From Terriglobia bacterium (GTDB taxonomy: Bacteria > Acidobacteriota > Terriglobia > Bryobacterales > UBA6623): a DNA stretch of 64,000 bases. Positions 39,686 through 48,292 of the stretch are shown here, one piece after another. The DNA lies in the NCBI GenBank assembly GCA_009841225.1, contig VXMF01000018.1, positions 36,893 through 100,892 of the forward strand, in the 5' to 3' direction. The notes under the pieces are model-generated. The model was not told where the DNA came from. It did no database searches and saw only the letters and a list, made by a program, of their open reading frames with translations. Each line of letters begins with the position of its first letter. The stretch's first letter is position 1. The position numbers and the translations under genes were made by a program.

Positions 39686-40675
39686 ATGTTCAAAGTTTGG
39701 TCCGAGCGGGAGATCCTGCCCGATTGTCTCCCGCTGCTGGATGGCGTGGCCGAGCCGATCGGACCCGGCTCGGCCACGCCGGATAACCCTTTGGCTTGCT
39801 TGCCCAGTGCCGATTGCGTGCTCGCGGGAGCCATGCGGTACGACAGCCGCGCGATGGACACCGCCCCGGAGCTGCTCGTGATATCGCGAATGGGCATCGG
39901 CTTCGAAAACATTGACCTCAACGCCGCAACCGAGCGAGGAATCGCGGTGACGTACACGCCGGACGGTCCGACCATCGCCACTGCCGAGCACGCAGTGGCA
40001 CTGATGTTCGCCATTGGCAAGGATCTCAAGAAAGCGGCGCACGGCCTGGTGCACGACCGCAGGCCCGACTACTACGGCCGACACTCCGCCGTCGAGATCT
40101 ACGGCGCACAAGTCGGGCTCGTCGGTCTCGGGCGCATAGGCTCCCGAGTGGCCGGGCTGCTCTCCGCCGCGGGCGCTCGCGTGGCGGCATACGATCCGTA
40201 CATCGACGAGCGGAGAGCCGAGGAACTGGGCGTGGATCGGGTGGCGGACTTGAACAGCCTGCTGGCCAGATCGGACATCGTGTCGCTGCACCTGCCCCTC
40301 AATGAATCGACGCGTCACCTGATAGGCCCGGCCTCGCTGGCACAAATGAAGCCTGGCGCCATCTTGGTTAACGTCTCTCGCGGAGGCTTGGTCGACGAGG
40401 CGGCGCTCTTGGAGGCACTCGATAGCGGGCACGTGCGCGGGGCGGGCTTGGACGTCACTGATCCCGAGCCTGCCGAGGCGGACAATCCCCTGCTACACCG
40501 CACCGACGTGATCGTCACGCCGCACGTCGGCTCGGCTTCGTACCCCGGCAAGCGACGGATCCTCTCGCATGCGATCGAGAATCTGCGGCTGACGCTGCGA
40601 CAACAGCGGCCGAAGCACCTGCTCAATCCCGAGGCTTGGGAGCGGGCGTGCGCGCGGATCTCGAGCGCCGCCTGA
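39686..40675 (+). CDS. D-isomer-specific 2-hydroxyacid dehydrogenase
   Basis: 329-residue NAD-dependent dehydrogenase of the SerA/GhrB family. The NAD-binding GLVGLGRIGSRVAGLL is near residue 145, and the catalytic Arg, Glu and His are in NVSRGGLVDEAAL, DVTDPEPAEADNPL and VTPHVGSASY. Without an ACT domain it is not a typical SerA and may act on glyoxylate/hydroxypyruvate or another 2-oxoacid. It stands between divergent VOC and the MBL gene, and its stop is about 76 bp before the latter. Confidence 0.86.
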   Translation: MFKVWSEREILPDCLPLLDGVAEPIGPGSATPDNPLACLPSADCVLAGAMRYDSRAMDTAPELLVISRMGIGFENIDLNAATERGIAVTYTPDGPTIATAEHAVALMFAIGKDLKKAAHGLVHDRRPDYYGRHSAVEIYGAQVGLVGLGRIGSRVAGLLSAAGARVAAYDPYIDERRAEELGVDRVADLNSLLARSDIVSLHLPLNESTRHLIGPASLAQMKPGAILVNVSRGGLVDEAALLEALDSGHVRGAGLDVTDPEPAEADNPLLHRTDVIVTPHVGSASYPGKRRILSHAIENLRLTLRQQRPKHLLNPEAWERACARISSAA

Positions 40676-40714
40676 GCGCGGCCGATCCGGCGGCGGAGGA
40701 CCCCGGCCCTTCTC

Positions 40715-40723
40715 TGCTATCGT
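40715..40723 (+). promoter_or_regulatory. Extended -10-like TGCTATCGT before the MBL hydrolase
   Basis: TGCTATCGT ends 28 nt before the TTG at 40752; it would give a leader of about 20 nt. The only AT-rich block in the gap. Confidence 0.35.
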
Positions 40724-40751
40724 TGGGGCAGCGCCGGGCACTGGCCGACAC

Positions 40752-41570
40752 TTGCCGCCGTCGGTCGGGCACGGTGTCCGGGTCGGAGCGCTGGCAGCCC
40801 TGCGCATTTGCAACCTAGGAAGCGGCTCGAGCGGCAACGCCACGTTCGTTGCCACGGACGAGGCACGCGTATTGTTCGATGCGGGCTTCAGCTGCCGCCA
40901 GATCCAATTGCGGCTGGCCGCGATCGGCGTGGACTACAAGACCCTTGACGCAGTCGTGATTTCCCACGAGCATTCCGACCACGTGCAGGGGTTAGAAACC
41001 CTGATCCGCAAGACCGCGGTGAAGGTCTTCGTCTCGCAGCCGACGTCGGAGAAGCTGACGTGGAAGAGGGCGGTGCCAGAGCTGACGACCTTCGAGGCCG
41101 GTCGCGGTTTCGAGATCGGGGATCTCGCAATCGAAACCTTCACGGTCTCGCACGACGCCGTCGATCCGGTCGGTTTCTGCATCGGCCACGGCGGCTGCAA
41201 GCTCTCGATCGCCACCGATCTCGGCTACCTGAGCGATTCCGTCCGCTACCACTTATTGGGCTCGGACCTTATCGTGCTGGAATCGAATCACGACCTCGAG
41301 ATGCTCAAATCAGGCCCGTACCCATGGGATCTCAAGCAGCGGGTCATGAGCCGCGCCGGCCATCTCTCCAACGCCGCCGTCGCCGAGTTTCTTTCGCAGC
41401 ACTGGGACCGCCGCGCGCGAACCGTGGTGCTCGCACACCTGAGCACGAATAACAACCACCCAACAATCGCGGAAATGGACGCCTGCAGGGCGATTGGCTC
41501 GGTGCAGGCCGACAACACCCGCGTTGTCGTAGCCTCGCAAGGCAGCCCCACGCCGGTGTTCGAGCTATAG
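40752..41570 (+). CDS. MBL-fold hydrolase, YycJ/WalJ-like
   Basis: 272-residue cytoplasmic metallo-hydrolase. LRICNLGSGSSGNATFVATD is the YycJ (WalJ) opening, SHEHSDHVQGLETL carries the HxHxDH zinc motif, and TDLGYLSDSV, ESNHDLEML and LAHLSTNNNHP are the later ligand regions. WalJ-type proteins are thought to act in cell-wall or DNA metabolism, but the substrate is unsettled. The TTG at 40752 is the only canonical start near the N-terminal motif, as the usual Met codon there is CTG. It overlaps the end of the convergent membrane protein gene by 6 bp. Confidence 0.87.
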   Translation: MPPSVGHGVRVGALAALRICNLGSGSSGNATFVATDEARVLFDAGFSCRQIQLRLAAIGVDYKTLDAVVISHEHSDHVQGLETLIRKTAVKVFVSQPTSEKLTWKRAVPELTTFEAGRGFEIGDLAIETFTVSHDAVDPVGFCIGHGGCKLSIATDLGYLSDSVRYHLLGSDLIVLESNHDLEMLKSGPYPWDLKQRVMSRAGHLSNAAVAEFLSQHWDRRARTVVLAHLSTNNNHPTIAEMDACRAIGSVQADNTRVVVASQGSPTPVFEL

Positions 41571-42530
41571 AGGCCGCTGCTCCGCGATCCGTGCCTGGAT
41601 CGCGTTGTCGCCAGGCACGCCGAGCTCGCAGCGCGGGAGATGTAGCAGGCCAGCCGCGAACTCGTACATCGCGAAGGACTGCCATCCCAGCAGAGGCAGC
41701 ACCGCATAGGCCAGCCAAGGCAGTTCGAAAAGCGTTCCGGCCGAGGTTAGGTCCCACAGGCTGTGCCACTTGGCGTGCGAGAAGTGGTTGAGCACATCCA
41801 GCCAGAGTCCGCAAAGCACGCCGGCCCCGGCGAGGGCTAGCAGCCGCGAGTGCTCGCGGGAACGTGCATCGATCCAAAGACTCGCGCGTCCTCCTGCCGC
41901 GTTCCAAGGCTCGAGCAACAGCAGGAAGCCCGCACTCGCCAGCGGCAGCAGATGCTCGCCAAGGTCGAGGCGAGGCAAGGCCAGCGGGGCCAGCAACAGG
42001 ATCGCGCCCGCAGCGGCGACGCCGCACGAAAGAGCGAGGCCGGGACGTCGAGCCGCAGTATCGTCGCGGCACCTCTTGAACCTGAGAGCCAGCAGTAGGT
42101 CGGCCGTTTCGAACAGGGCTGGCCAAACGCACGCAAATGACCATCCCAACAACACATAGCGCGACAGATCCGGCGGCAGCCCGGAGCGATACCATCCGGC
42201 CAGACGCTCGTTGTACCACTCGAACGGGAGCCACAGGAAGACCGACAATACGGCCAGCCAGAGGAACGCGTCCGGGCGCGACCGCAGCAGCGATCTGCCG
42301 CGGGCAGCGAACACCGCAGCATCAATCTCCAGAACATACCCGGTCCATGCGAGCGTGCCGACTGCGGCATGCTCGGACAGCGGCAAGGCCAGAACCGCGG
42401 CGCAACCCCAGAACACGCCGAGCCCTGCCTTTCCAGCGAGTCCAAAGGCGGCGACGCGAGGCATGCGCAGCCAGCGGCCGATAAGCGCCGCAGCTGCCCC
42501 CACCGCCACCGCCAGACCGATAGATGTCAC
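41565..42530 (-). CDS. Integral membrane protein of unknown function
   Basis: 321 residues with about eight hydrophobic segments (SIGLAVAVGAAAALIG, VFWGCAAVLALPLS, FLWLAVLSVFLWLPFEWYN, YVLLGWSFACVWPALFE, CGVAAAGAILLLAPLAL, LLALAGAGVLCGLWLDVLN, PWLAYAVLPLLGWQSFAMYE). The motif LNHFSHAKWHSLWD and the FEWYNERLAGWYRSG loop look conserved to me but I cannot name a family. A TACAGT hexamer 8 nt before its GTG is shared with the divergent UvrC-like gene. No enzyme motif or transporter signature is visible. Confidence 0.72.
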   Translation of the reverse strand: MTSIGLAVAVGAAAALIGRWLRMPRVAAFGLAGKAGLGVFWGCAAVLALPLSEHAAVGTLAWTGYVLEIDAAVFAARGRSLLRSRPDAFLWLAVLSVFLWLPFEWYNERLAGWYRSGLPPDLSRYVLLGWSFACVWPALFETADLLLALRFKRCRDDTAARRPGLALSCGVAAAGAILLLAPLALPRLDLGEHLLPLASAGFLLLLEPWNAAGGRASLWIDARSREHSRLLALAGAGVLCGLWLDVLNHFSHAKWHSLWDLTSAGTLFELPWLAYAVLPLLGWQSFAMYEFAAGLLHLPRCELGVPGDNAIQARIAEQRPL

Positions 42531-42537
42531 TGTCGGT

Positions 42538-42544
42538 TACTGTA
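42538..42544. promoter_or_regulatory. Symmetric bidirectional -10 (TACTGTA), two leaderless GTG genes
   Basis: The 7-bp near-palindrome TACTGTA holds plus-strand TACTGT (42538-42543) and minus-strand TACAGT (42544-42539). Each ends exactly 8 nt before a GTG start, at 42552 (plus) and 42530 (minus). Confidence 0.5.
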
Positions 42545-42551
42545 GCCTCAG

Positions 42552-43712
42552 GTGCGGCACGGCGTTCCGATGACCGATCTTGAAGAAGTCCTTGACTGGC
42601 GACGTGACGATGCGTTGGACGCGGTGCCCAATTGCGGGGGCATATTCGTCGTCGAGTTCCCCGAGGGACCGCCGTACCTCGGCCGGACGGCCGCTCTGCG
42701 CAAGCGCTTGCGCCGCCTGCTGCGACCGGCGGATAGCGCGTCGACGCGCCTGACGCTGCGCGAGATCGCTACCCGCGTGCATTACCGTCGCACCGGTTCC
42801 GCGTTTGAATCAGATGTCGCCCTGTACCGCGCGGTGAAGCGCTACCGCCCGGGCGAGAGCCGGGATTACCTCAAGCTGCGCCCGGCGTTTTACGTCAAGC
42901 TCTTGCTTGGAAACCGTTTCCCGCGCAGCTGCGTGACGCGGCAGCTCACGCGGGGGAAGTCGCTATTCTACGGCCCGTTCCCGAACCGCAACGCCGCCGA
43001 GGAGTTTCACAACGAGTTCCTCGACCTGTTCCTCGTCCGGCGATGCACGGAAAACCTGGATCCCTCGCCATTTCATCCAGGTTGCGTGTGGGGAGAGATG
43101 GGGCGCTGCATGCGCCCCTGCCAAGCTGCCTGCGGCGACGACGCCTATGCTCGCGAGGCGCAGCGCATGGCACTGTTCCTGGAAACGGACGGCGAGTCGC
43201 TGTTATGCGAGGCCGAGCTGTCGAGAGACAACGCCAGCAAGAGCCTCGACTTCGAGGCAGCTGCCAGGTTCCACAAGCTCGTCGGCAGGACGAAACAGGT
43301 CCTGCGGTTGCGGGCTGCCCTGTCCAGCGACCTTGGCTCGTTGCACGGAGTGGTGCTGCAGCGGTCGGCAGCGCCTGCATGTCTTCAATTGACGGCAGTG
43401 CACCGGGGATCCTTGCAGGCGCCCGTTCGGCTGCACTATGACCAAGAAGCACCGACCGCTGCAGACTTGAACGCCCAGATCCGGGCTGCCCTGTCGAACT
43501 TTGACTGGCTCGAGGCGAGTACGGACGAACGCCAGGACCATCTTGCTCTCTTGCAGCGTTGGCATGCCAGCAGCTTTAGGAAAGGCGAATTCGTGCCCTT
43601 CGCAGACATCTCTGCCTTGCCTTGGCGGAGGCTCGCGAACGCGGCGCTTCGCGTCGCCCTCGGAAGAGATCGCACGCCCAGGGACACCGCGGCCGAGCCA
43701 CGGCGCCGCTAG
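42552..43712 (+). CDS. UvrC-like protein, N-terminal half only
   Basis: 386 residues with the architecture of the front half of UvrC, which makes the 3' incision in nucleotide excision repair. A degenerate GIY-YIG domain (GGIF at 29-32, YLGRT at 42-46, LRKRLRRLL at 49-57) is followed by LFYGPFPNRNAAEEF and four cysteines C165, C178, C186, C190 with spacing like the UvrC [4Fe-4S] site. A UVR motif (SLDFEAAARFHKLV) is at 231-244. The RNase H-like nuclease and HhH domains are absent. In the helix SAFESDVALYRAVKRYRP, a Leu occupies the place I align with the catalytic Glu, and the later Asn is missing. Activity as a nuclease is therefore doubtful. Leaderless GTG start at 42552; ATG at 42570 is possible. 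Confidence 0.78.
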   Translation: MRHGVPMTDLEEVLDWRRDDALDAVPNCGGIFVVEFPEGPPYLGRTAALRKRLRRLLRPADSASTRLTLREIATRVHYRRTGSAFESDVALYRAVKRYRPGESRDYLKLRPAFYVKLLLGNRFPRSCVTRQLTRGKSLFYGPFPNRNAAEEFHNEFLDLFLVRRCTENLDPSPFHPGCVWGEMGRCMRPCQAACGDDAYAREAQRMALFLETDGESLLCEAELSRDNASKSLDFEAAARFHKLVGRTKQVLRLRAALSSDLGSLHGVVLQRSAAPACLQLTAVHRGSLQAPVRLHYDQEAPTAADLNAQIRAALSNFDWLEASTDERQDHLALLQRWHASSFRKGEFVPFADISALPWRRLANAALRVALGRDRTPRDTAAEPRRR

Positions 43713-43817
43713 CTGACATCCTTGGCCATGTCCGGCGGGATGGCGACGGCAGCGGGCGGCCCTACAAATGCGCGGTCGGTTCGAGTGACTGGAGGCGTCA
43801 AAAACGCAGGGGCCTTG

Positions 43818-43823
43818 TACAAT
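43818..43823 (+). promoter_or_regulatory. -10-like hexamer TACAAT, leaderless DUF3604 gene
   Basis: TACAAT ends 8 nt before the ATG at 43832. A TTGT precedes it (CCTTGTACAAT), and no Shine-Dalgarno sequence follows. Confidence 0.5.
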
Positions 43824-43831
43824 ACCGGGCG

Positions 43832-46447
43832 ATGTCAGGTATCCGCTCCGTCGCGTTCGCAGCTCTCGCTGCAGCTACCTTAGTGCCGTGGGTCTCCGCG
43901 GTGCGAGCCCAAGGCCCGCAAGGCCGAGACTACCTTTCGGCAGAGCTGCGCGCGCAGGTCGAGGAACTCCAGCGGTCGGCTTCCAGCACTACCACCAGTG
44001 CGGCGAATCTGAAGGAACGGCTCGACACGCTCTGGCCTTGGATCAACGCGTACGCGCTGACGGGCGGGCCGATGCCCGTCAACGCCACGCTACAGGTCGC
44101 CACCGCCTATCGGGCGGTCGAGGCCCTTCGCCTGGACGGCGCTCAGCCCAGCGCAGGCGCGCTGGCCGCCATCGACGGGCTGGTCCACGAGTTCACCATC
44201 AAGGACAAGCAGCCGGGAGCACTTGGCGCCGTCAGCCTGGAAGTGGCTGGCCCGGCCCATGTCGGCGCTTGGACGACGATCAAGCAGACCTACACAGTTG
44301 GAGAAGCGCCGCTTGGACCGGGTGCCCGGATCATGGCCGCGAAGCAGTTGCAAGCCGATGGCGGGCTTGTGCAGAACTCTGACCCCGACGGTCCTCACTA
44401 CCTCTCGGCGAGCACGTCGAACTCCGAAGTCAGGCTGGGCAATACATCATTCCCCTGGGTGGGAATGCACGGCGGATTCCGGAGCCCGGCACCCATGCCC
44501 ACGTTCAAGGTGGAAGAGGGCACGCTCACTGCCGGAGACACCGTGACGATCGTCTACGGCGATCGCAGCGCGGGATCGGAAGGCTGGCGCCTGCAAACAT
44601 TCGCCACCGATCAGGCGATGCTGCCGATCTACATCGACTTGGACGGCTCGGGCAACTTCCTGACACCGCGCTGGCCGGCCTTCGAGATCGTGGGCACCGG
44701 CACCGAGGGGGTGACGGCGGTCGCGCCCTCGATCGTCGAGCCCGGCGAAGAGTTCAATCTCTCGATCCGCTGGGAAGACAGCAACGGCAATCGCGCCACC
44801 GGAGCCATGCCGGGCGCTGCGGTCACACTCAACGGCGAGAGCTTCCGGACCTTGGACGCCAACGGCGATGCGCTGCAAGTGATCGAGGCCATCCGCCTCG
44901 ACGAGGAAGGCATCTACCGCTTCCAGATCACCAGCTCGGATGGCCGGATCAAGGCGCTGAGCAACCCCGTGTGGGTGCGCAGGGATCCGCCTTACCGCCT
45001 GTACTGGGGCGAAACCCACACGCATACCGGCATGGCGGAGGGGCAGGGATCGATCGTCCGCTCGTACCGCTTCGCCCGCGAGGACGCCCGCCTGGACTTC
45101 ATGGGGCTGTCCGAGCACGACATCTGGCTGGACGACCTCGAATGGCAGACCATGCAGCGGGCAGCCGAGAGCAACACGGTTCCGGGCGAATTCGTAGCGT
45201 TCCTCGGCTATGAGTGGACCCTGCGGCGACAGTGGGGCGGACACCACAACGTCTTCTTCCGGTCGCCCGACGCTGGGCGCGTCGGAGCGCAGAAAGCGCC
45301 CACCCTGACCGGGCTGTACGAGGGCCTGCGCTCGAAGTACTCCACCAAGGACGTGTTGATCATCCCGCATGCCCACCAAGCGGGGGACTGGCGGACGAAC
45401 GATCCGGAAATGGAGACGATGATCGAGATCATGTCGATGCACGGAACGTTCGAGTGGTTCGGCAACTACTACCTGCGCCAAGGCCACCAAGTAGGCTTCC
45501 TTGCGGCGTCGGACGACCACCGCTCCCGGCCCGGCTACAGTTGGACATCCAGCCGCCAGCCGAATTCCTCCCTGAGCCAGTTCGGCGGCCTGGCCGGCGT
45601 GCAAGCGGAAGCGAAGACCGCCGATTCGATCTTCGATTCGCTCAAGCGCAGGAGCGCCTACGCTGTCACGGACGCGCAGCGCATCATTCTGGAAACGGAC
45701 GTCAACGGCACGGGCATGGGCACCCGCTCGGAATACCGCGACAAGCGCAGGCTCCGCGCCAAGGTCGTCGGCACGTCGCCGATCCGCCGCGTGGCGGTCG
45801 TGAAGAACGGCGCCACGGTCTACACCAGCCGGCCATTGAGCGTCTCGCTTTCAAGCAATGCGCGGGTCGTCGTCGGCTTCGCCTCGTCGTCGGAACCGTT
45901 CTTCCGCGACAATCCTCGAGGCTACCGGCCGTGGACGGGCTCTCTCAAGGTCGCGGGCGCGAGGCTGGTCGGCATGCGCACTCTCCACTTCGACAACCAG
46001 CACAAGGAATGGGCCAGGATTTCCGCGAGCGACGCGAATACGGTACAGTTCAGCACGGGCACGCGCGGCCAAGCCGACACGCTGCTGCTCGAACTCGAGG
46101 GCGCATCCCCCTCGACCACGATCACCTTCGACCTGGAGGCGGGCCGGGAGTGGGGCAAGTCGCCCGTACCGGTCCGGCCGACGCGCAAGCTGGCGGCCAA
46201 GCGCTTCCAAGTCGCTCTGAGCGATCTCGCCGACGGATTCGCTCGCCGGGACCTTTCCGACACGGTCGACCGCGATGCGGTCACGCTGGAGTTGATCGGT
46301 TCCAACCAGCCCATGGAGGCCGAGGTCGACTTCGCCGATACCGGCGAGATGCAGCGCGGAGACTACTACTACGTGCGCGTGGACCAGCTCGACGGCGCCA
46401 GGGTGTACTCCTCCCCGGTGTGGGTTGGAGGCGAACCGCGGCGCTGA
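43832..46447 (+). CDS. Exported DUF3604 protein with PHP-like metal centre
   Basis: 871-residue exported protein (signal MSGIRSVAFAALAAATLVPW, cleaved near VRAQ). Its core is DUF3604: YWGETHTHTGMAEGQGS near residue 391, LSEHDIWL, HHNVFF, IIPHAHQ and SDDHRSRPGYSW near 559. These His/Asp clusters form a PHP-type metal site, so a hydrolase is likely. The N-terminal 390 residues are beta-rich, without a known domain, and the C-terminal region is beta-rich too. The frame is open upstream but the signal peptide and a TACAAT hexamer fix the ATG at 43832. The amidohydrolase, miaA and an epimerase follow on the same strand. Confidence 0.85.
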   Translation: MSGIRSVAFAALAAATLVPWVSAVRAQGPQGRDYLSAELRAQVEELQRSASSTTTSAANLKERLDTLWPWINAYALTGGPMPVNATLQVATAYRAVEALRLDGAQPSAGALAAIDGLVHEFTIKDKQPGALGAVSLEVAGPAHVGAWTTIKQTYTVGEAPLGPGARIMAAKQLQADGGLVQNSDPDGPHYLSASTSNSEVRLGNTSFPWVGMHGGFRSPAPMPTFKVEEGTLTAGDTVTIVYGDRSAGSEGWRLQTFATDQAMLPIYIDLDGSGNFLTPRWPAFEIVGTGTEGVTAVAPSIVEPGEEFNLSIRWEDSNGNRATGAMPGAAVTLNGESFRTLDANGDALQVIEAIRLDEEGIYRFQITSSDGRIKALSNPVWVRRDPPYRLYWGETHTHTGMAEGQGSIVRSYRFAREDARLDFMGLSEHDIWLDDLEWQTMQRAAESNTVPGEFVAFLGYEWTLRRQWGGHHNVFFRSPDAGRVGAQKAPTLTGLYEGLRSKYSTKDVLIIPHAHQAGDWRTNDPEMETMIEIMSMHGTFEWFGNYYLRQGHQVGFLAASDDHRSRPGYSWTSSRQPNSSLSQFGGLAGVQAEAKTADSIFDSLKRRSAYAVTDAQRIILETDVNGTGMGTRSEYRDKRRLRAKVVGTSPIRRVAVVKNGATVYTSRPLSVSLSSNARVVVGFASSSEPFFRDNPRGYRPWTGSLKVAGARLVGMRTLHFDNQHKEWARISASDANTVQFSTGTRGQADTLLLELEGASPSTTITFDLEAGREWGKSPVPVRPTRKLAAKRFQVALSDLADGFARRDLSDTVDRDAVTLELIGSNQPMEAEVDFADTGEMQRGDYYYVRVDQLDGARVYSSPVWVGGEPRR

Positions 46448-46472
46448 TTCCAGCGGTGGCGGACGTGCGGCC

Positions 46473-47321
46473 ATGCTGATCATCGACACTCACGCCCACG
46501 TGTTCTCGGAGGACGAGAGCGCCTTTCCGCCCAAGCCCGAGCCGTCCAGGCCGCCCGCCGGAACGGGCACGATCTCACGGCTCACCGAAGAGGTGGAACG
46601 GCACGAGGTTCGGGCGGTGACCATCGTGCAGGTCAGCGGCTTCTACGGCTTCGATAATCGCTACGTCCGTGCGGTGGCGCTGCAGAACCCGCACTGGACC
46701 GCGGGAATCTGCACGCTCGACCCACTCGACACGGCCGCCCCGGACTTGTTGCGCCGGTACGCCCGCGAGGGCAGCATGCGCGGGCTGCGCAGCGTGCCCG
46801 CCGCGGGCAATCAACTCGACCACCCCGGGGTCAGGGCGCTGTGGCGCGCCGCCGGCGACGAGGGACTCCCGGTCAACGTGCTCGGCGGGCGGGTCTTGGA
46901 AGCGCAGTTGGAGCGCATGCTGAACGCCTTTCCGAGCCTGCCGGTGGTGCTGGATCACAGCCTGGGCCTGCGGGCGGGCAGCGACGCTCCCGAGACGCTA
47001 GCGGCACTGGAGCGCCTCTCGCGGCACCGTCACTTGTATGCGAAGCTCTCGTTCATCGCCAACGGCGAGCAGGGCTGCGCCGACGGGCACCCCTGTTCGA
47101 GCATGCACGGCACGGTCCTCCGCGTCATCGAGGCCTTCGGCGCCGAGCGCTGCGCCTGGGGTTCGCACTTCCCCACCCAGAAATACGCCCGCCCGCTCAG
47201 CTATGGCGAGCACCTTGAGATCTTCCGCGATCGCCTGGCGCTGTCGGACCGGGACCGCAGGCTCGTGCTGGGCGAGACGGCACGCCGCATTTGGTTCCCA
47301 GAAATGGACCGGCGCCCGTGA
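46473..47321 (+). CDS. Amidohydrolase-2 family metallo-hydrolase
   Basis: 282-residue TIM-barrel hydrolase. MLIIDTHAHVFSEDES carries the first HxH metal motif, then GFDNRYVRAVALQNP, GLRSVPAAGNQ, VVLDHSLGLR and the C-terminal CAWGSHFPTQ with a catalytic-Asp-like position. This family (PF04909-type) hydrolyses or decarboxylates aromatic and lactone substrates; the specific one is unknown. 25 bp after DUF3604. Its TGA overlaps the miaA GTG (GTGA). Confidence 0.85.
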   Translation: MLIIDTHAHVFSEDESAFPPKPEPSRPPAGTGTISRLTEEVERHEVRAVTIVQVSGFYGFDNRYVRAVALQNPHWTAGICTLDPLDTAAPDLLRRYAREGSMRGLRSVPAAGNQLDHPGVRALWRAAGDEGLPVNVLGGRVLEAQLERMLNAFPSLPVVLDHSLGLRAGSDAPETLAALERLSRHRHLYAKLSFIANGEQGCADGHPCSSMHGTVLRVIEAFGAERCAWGSHFPTQKYARPLSYGEHLEIFRDRLALSDRDRRLVLGETARRIWFPEMDRRP

Positions 47322-48292
47322 GCGAGTCCGGCCTCTCGCCCGCGATCGCCATCGTTGGTCCGACCGCGTCGGGCAAGAGCGCGTTGGCGATGCGCATATC
47401 CGAGCGCTTCGACGCGGAAATCGTGAACGTCGATTCGGTGCAAGTCTATCGAGGGTTTGACGTTGGCACGGCCAAGACGCCAGCGGACGCTAGGCGCGGG
47501 GTCCCGCACCACCTGATCGACCATGTCGAACCCCAACGACCCTATTCGGCTGGGGAGTTCGCGCGCGACGCCCGAGCCGTCTTGCAGCGGCTCAGGCAGC
47601 GGCAGAAACTTCCCGTGCTGGTCGGCGGCACCGGCTTCTACCTAGACGCAATGCTCACGGGGCTCTTCCCAGGCCCACGGCGGAATGTCGATCTGCGCCG
47701 GCGCTTGCAAGAATCGGCCGCCAGGAACCGCGCGGGGCATTTGTGGAGGATGCTGGCGCGGCTGGACCGGCGGGCGGCAGAGGCCATCCATCCCAACGAC
47801 TCGCCAAAGATCGTTCGGGCGATCGAAGTGACGCTGCTCGGCAAGCGGCCCATCACCGACCTGTGGCGGGAAGCCGGCGAGCGCCTGGAGGGCTACCGCA
47901 TGCTGCTGCTCGGCCTGGACCCTCCTCGCGAAGCGCTCTACGCCCGCATCGGCGAGCGGGCGAGGAGGATGTTCGCCGAAGGATTGGTCGAAGAAGTCCG
48001 AGGACTGCTGCAGAGCGGCGTCTCCGAACAGTGCTGGCCCTTCCGGGCCCTGGGCTACGCGCAATGCCTGCGGTACTTGGACGGCAAGTCCGATCTGGAC
48101 GAAGCGATTGCGGCCACGGCGATGCATACCCGCCGCTACGCCAAGCGCCAACTGACATGGCTGCGCGGCAAGCAGCCGGGAATTCGCTGGCTGGGCGAAT
48201 TCGGGGATTCCGAGCGGGCCTTCGAATGGGCCGCCGGCGAATGCGCGGGCTGGCTCGAGATCGGGTGCCGGGCGAGTCCGGACACGCAATGA
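47318..48292 (+). CDS. miaA: tRNA dimethylallyltransferase
   Basis: Adds dimethylallyl to A37 of UNN-reading tRNAs. IAIVGPTASGKSALAMRI is the P-loop, NVDSVQVYRGFDVGTAK the conserved DSxQxY, HHLIDHVEPQRPYSAG the next motif, and LVGGTGFYLDAMLTGL the substrate-binding block. 324 residues, normal. GTG at 47318 overlaps the amidohydrolase stop (GTGA); the next gene overlaps its stop (ATGA), so these are translationally coupled. Confidence 0.95.
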   Translation: MSESGLSPAIAIVGPTASGKSALAMRISERFDAEIVNVDSVQVYRGFDVGTAKTPADARRGVPHHLIDHVEPQRPYSAGEFARDARAVLQRLRQRQKLPVLVGGTGFYLDAMLTGLFPGPRRNVDLRRRLQESAARNRAGHLWRMLARLDRRAAEAIHPNDSPKIVRAIEVTLLGKRPITDLWREAGERLEGYRMLLLGLDPPREALYARIGERARRMFAEGLVEEVRGLLQSGVSEQCWPFRALGYAQCLRYLDGKSDLDEAIAATAMHTRRYAKRQLTWLRGKQPGIRWLGEFGDSERAFEWAAGECAGWLEIGCRASPDTQ

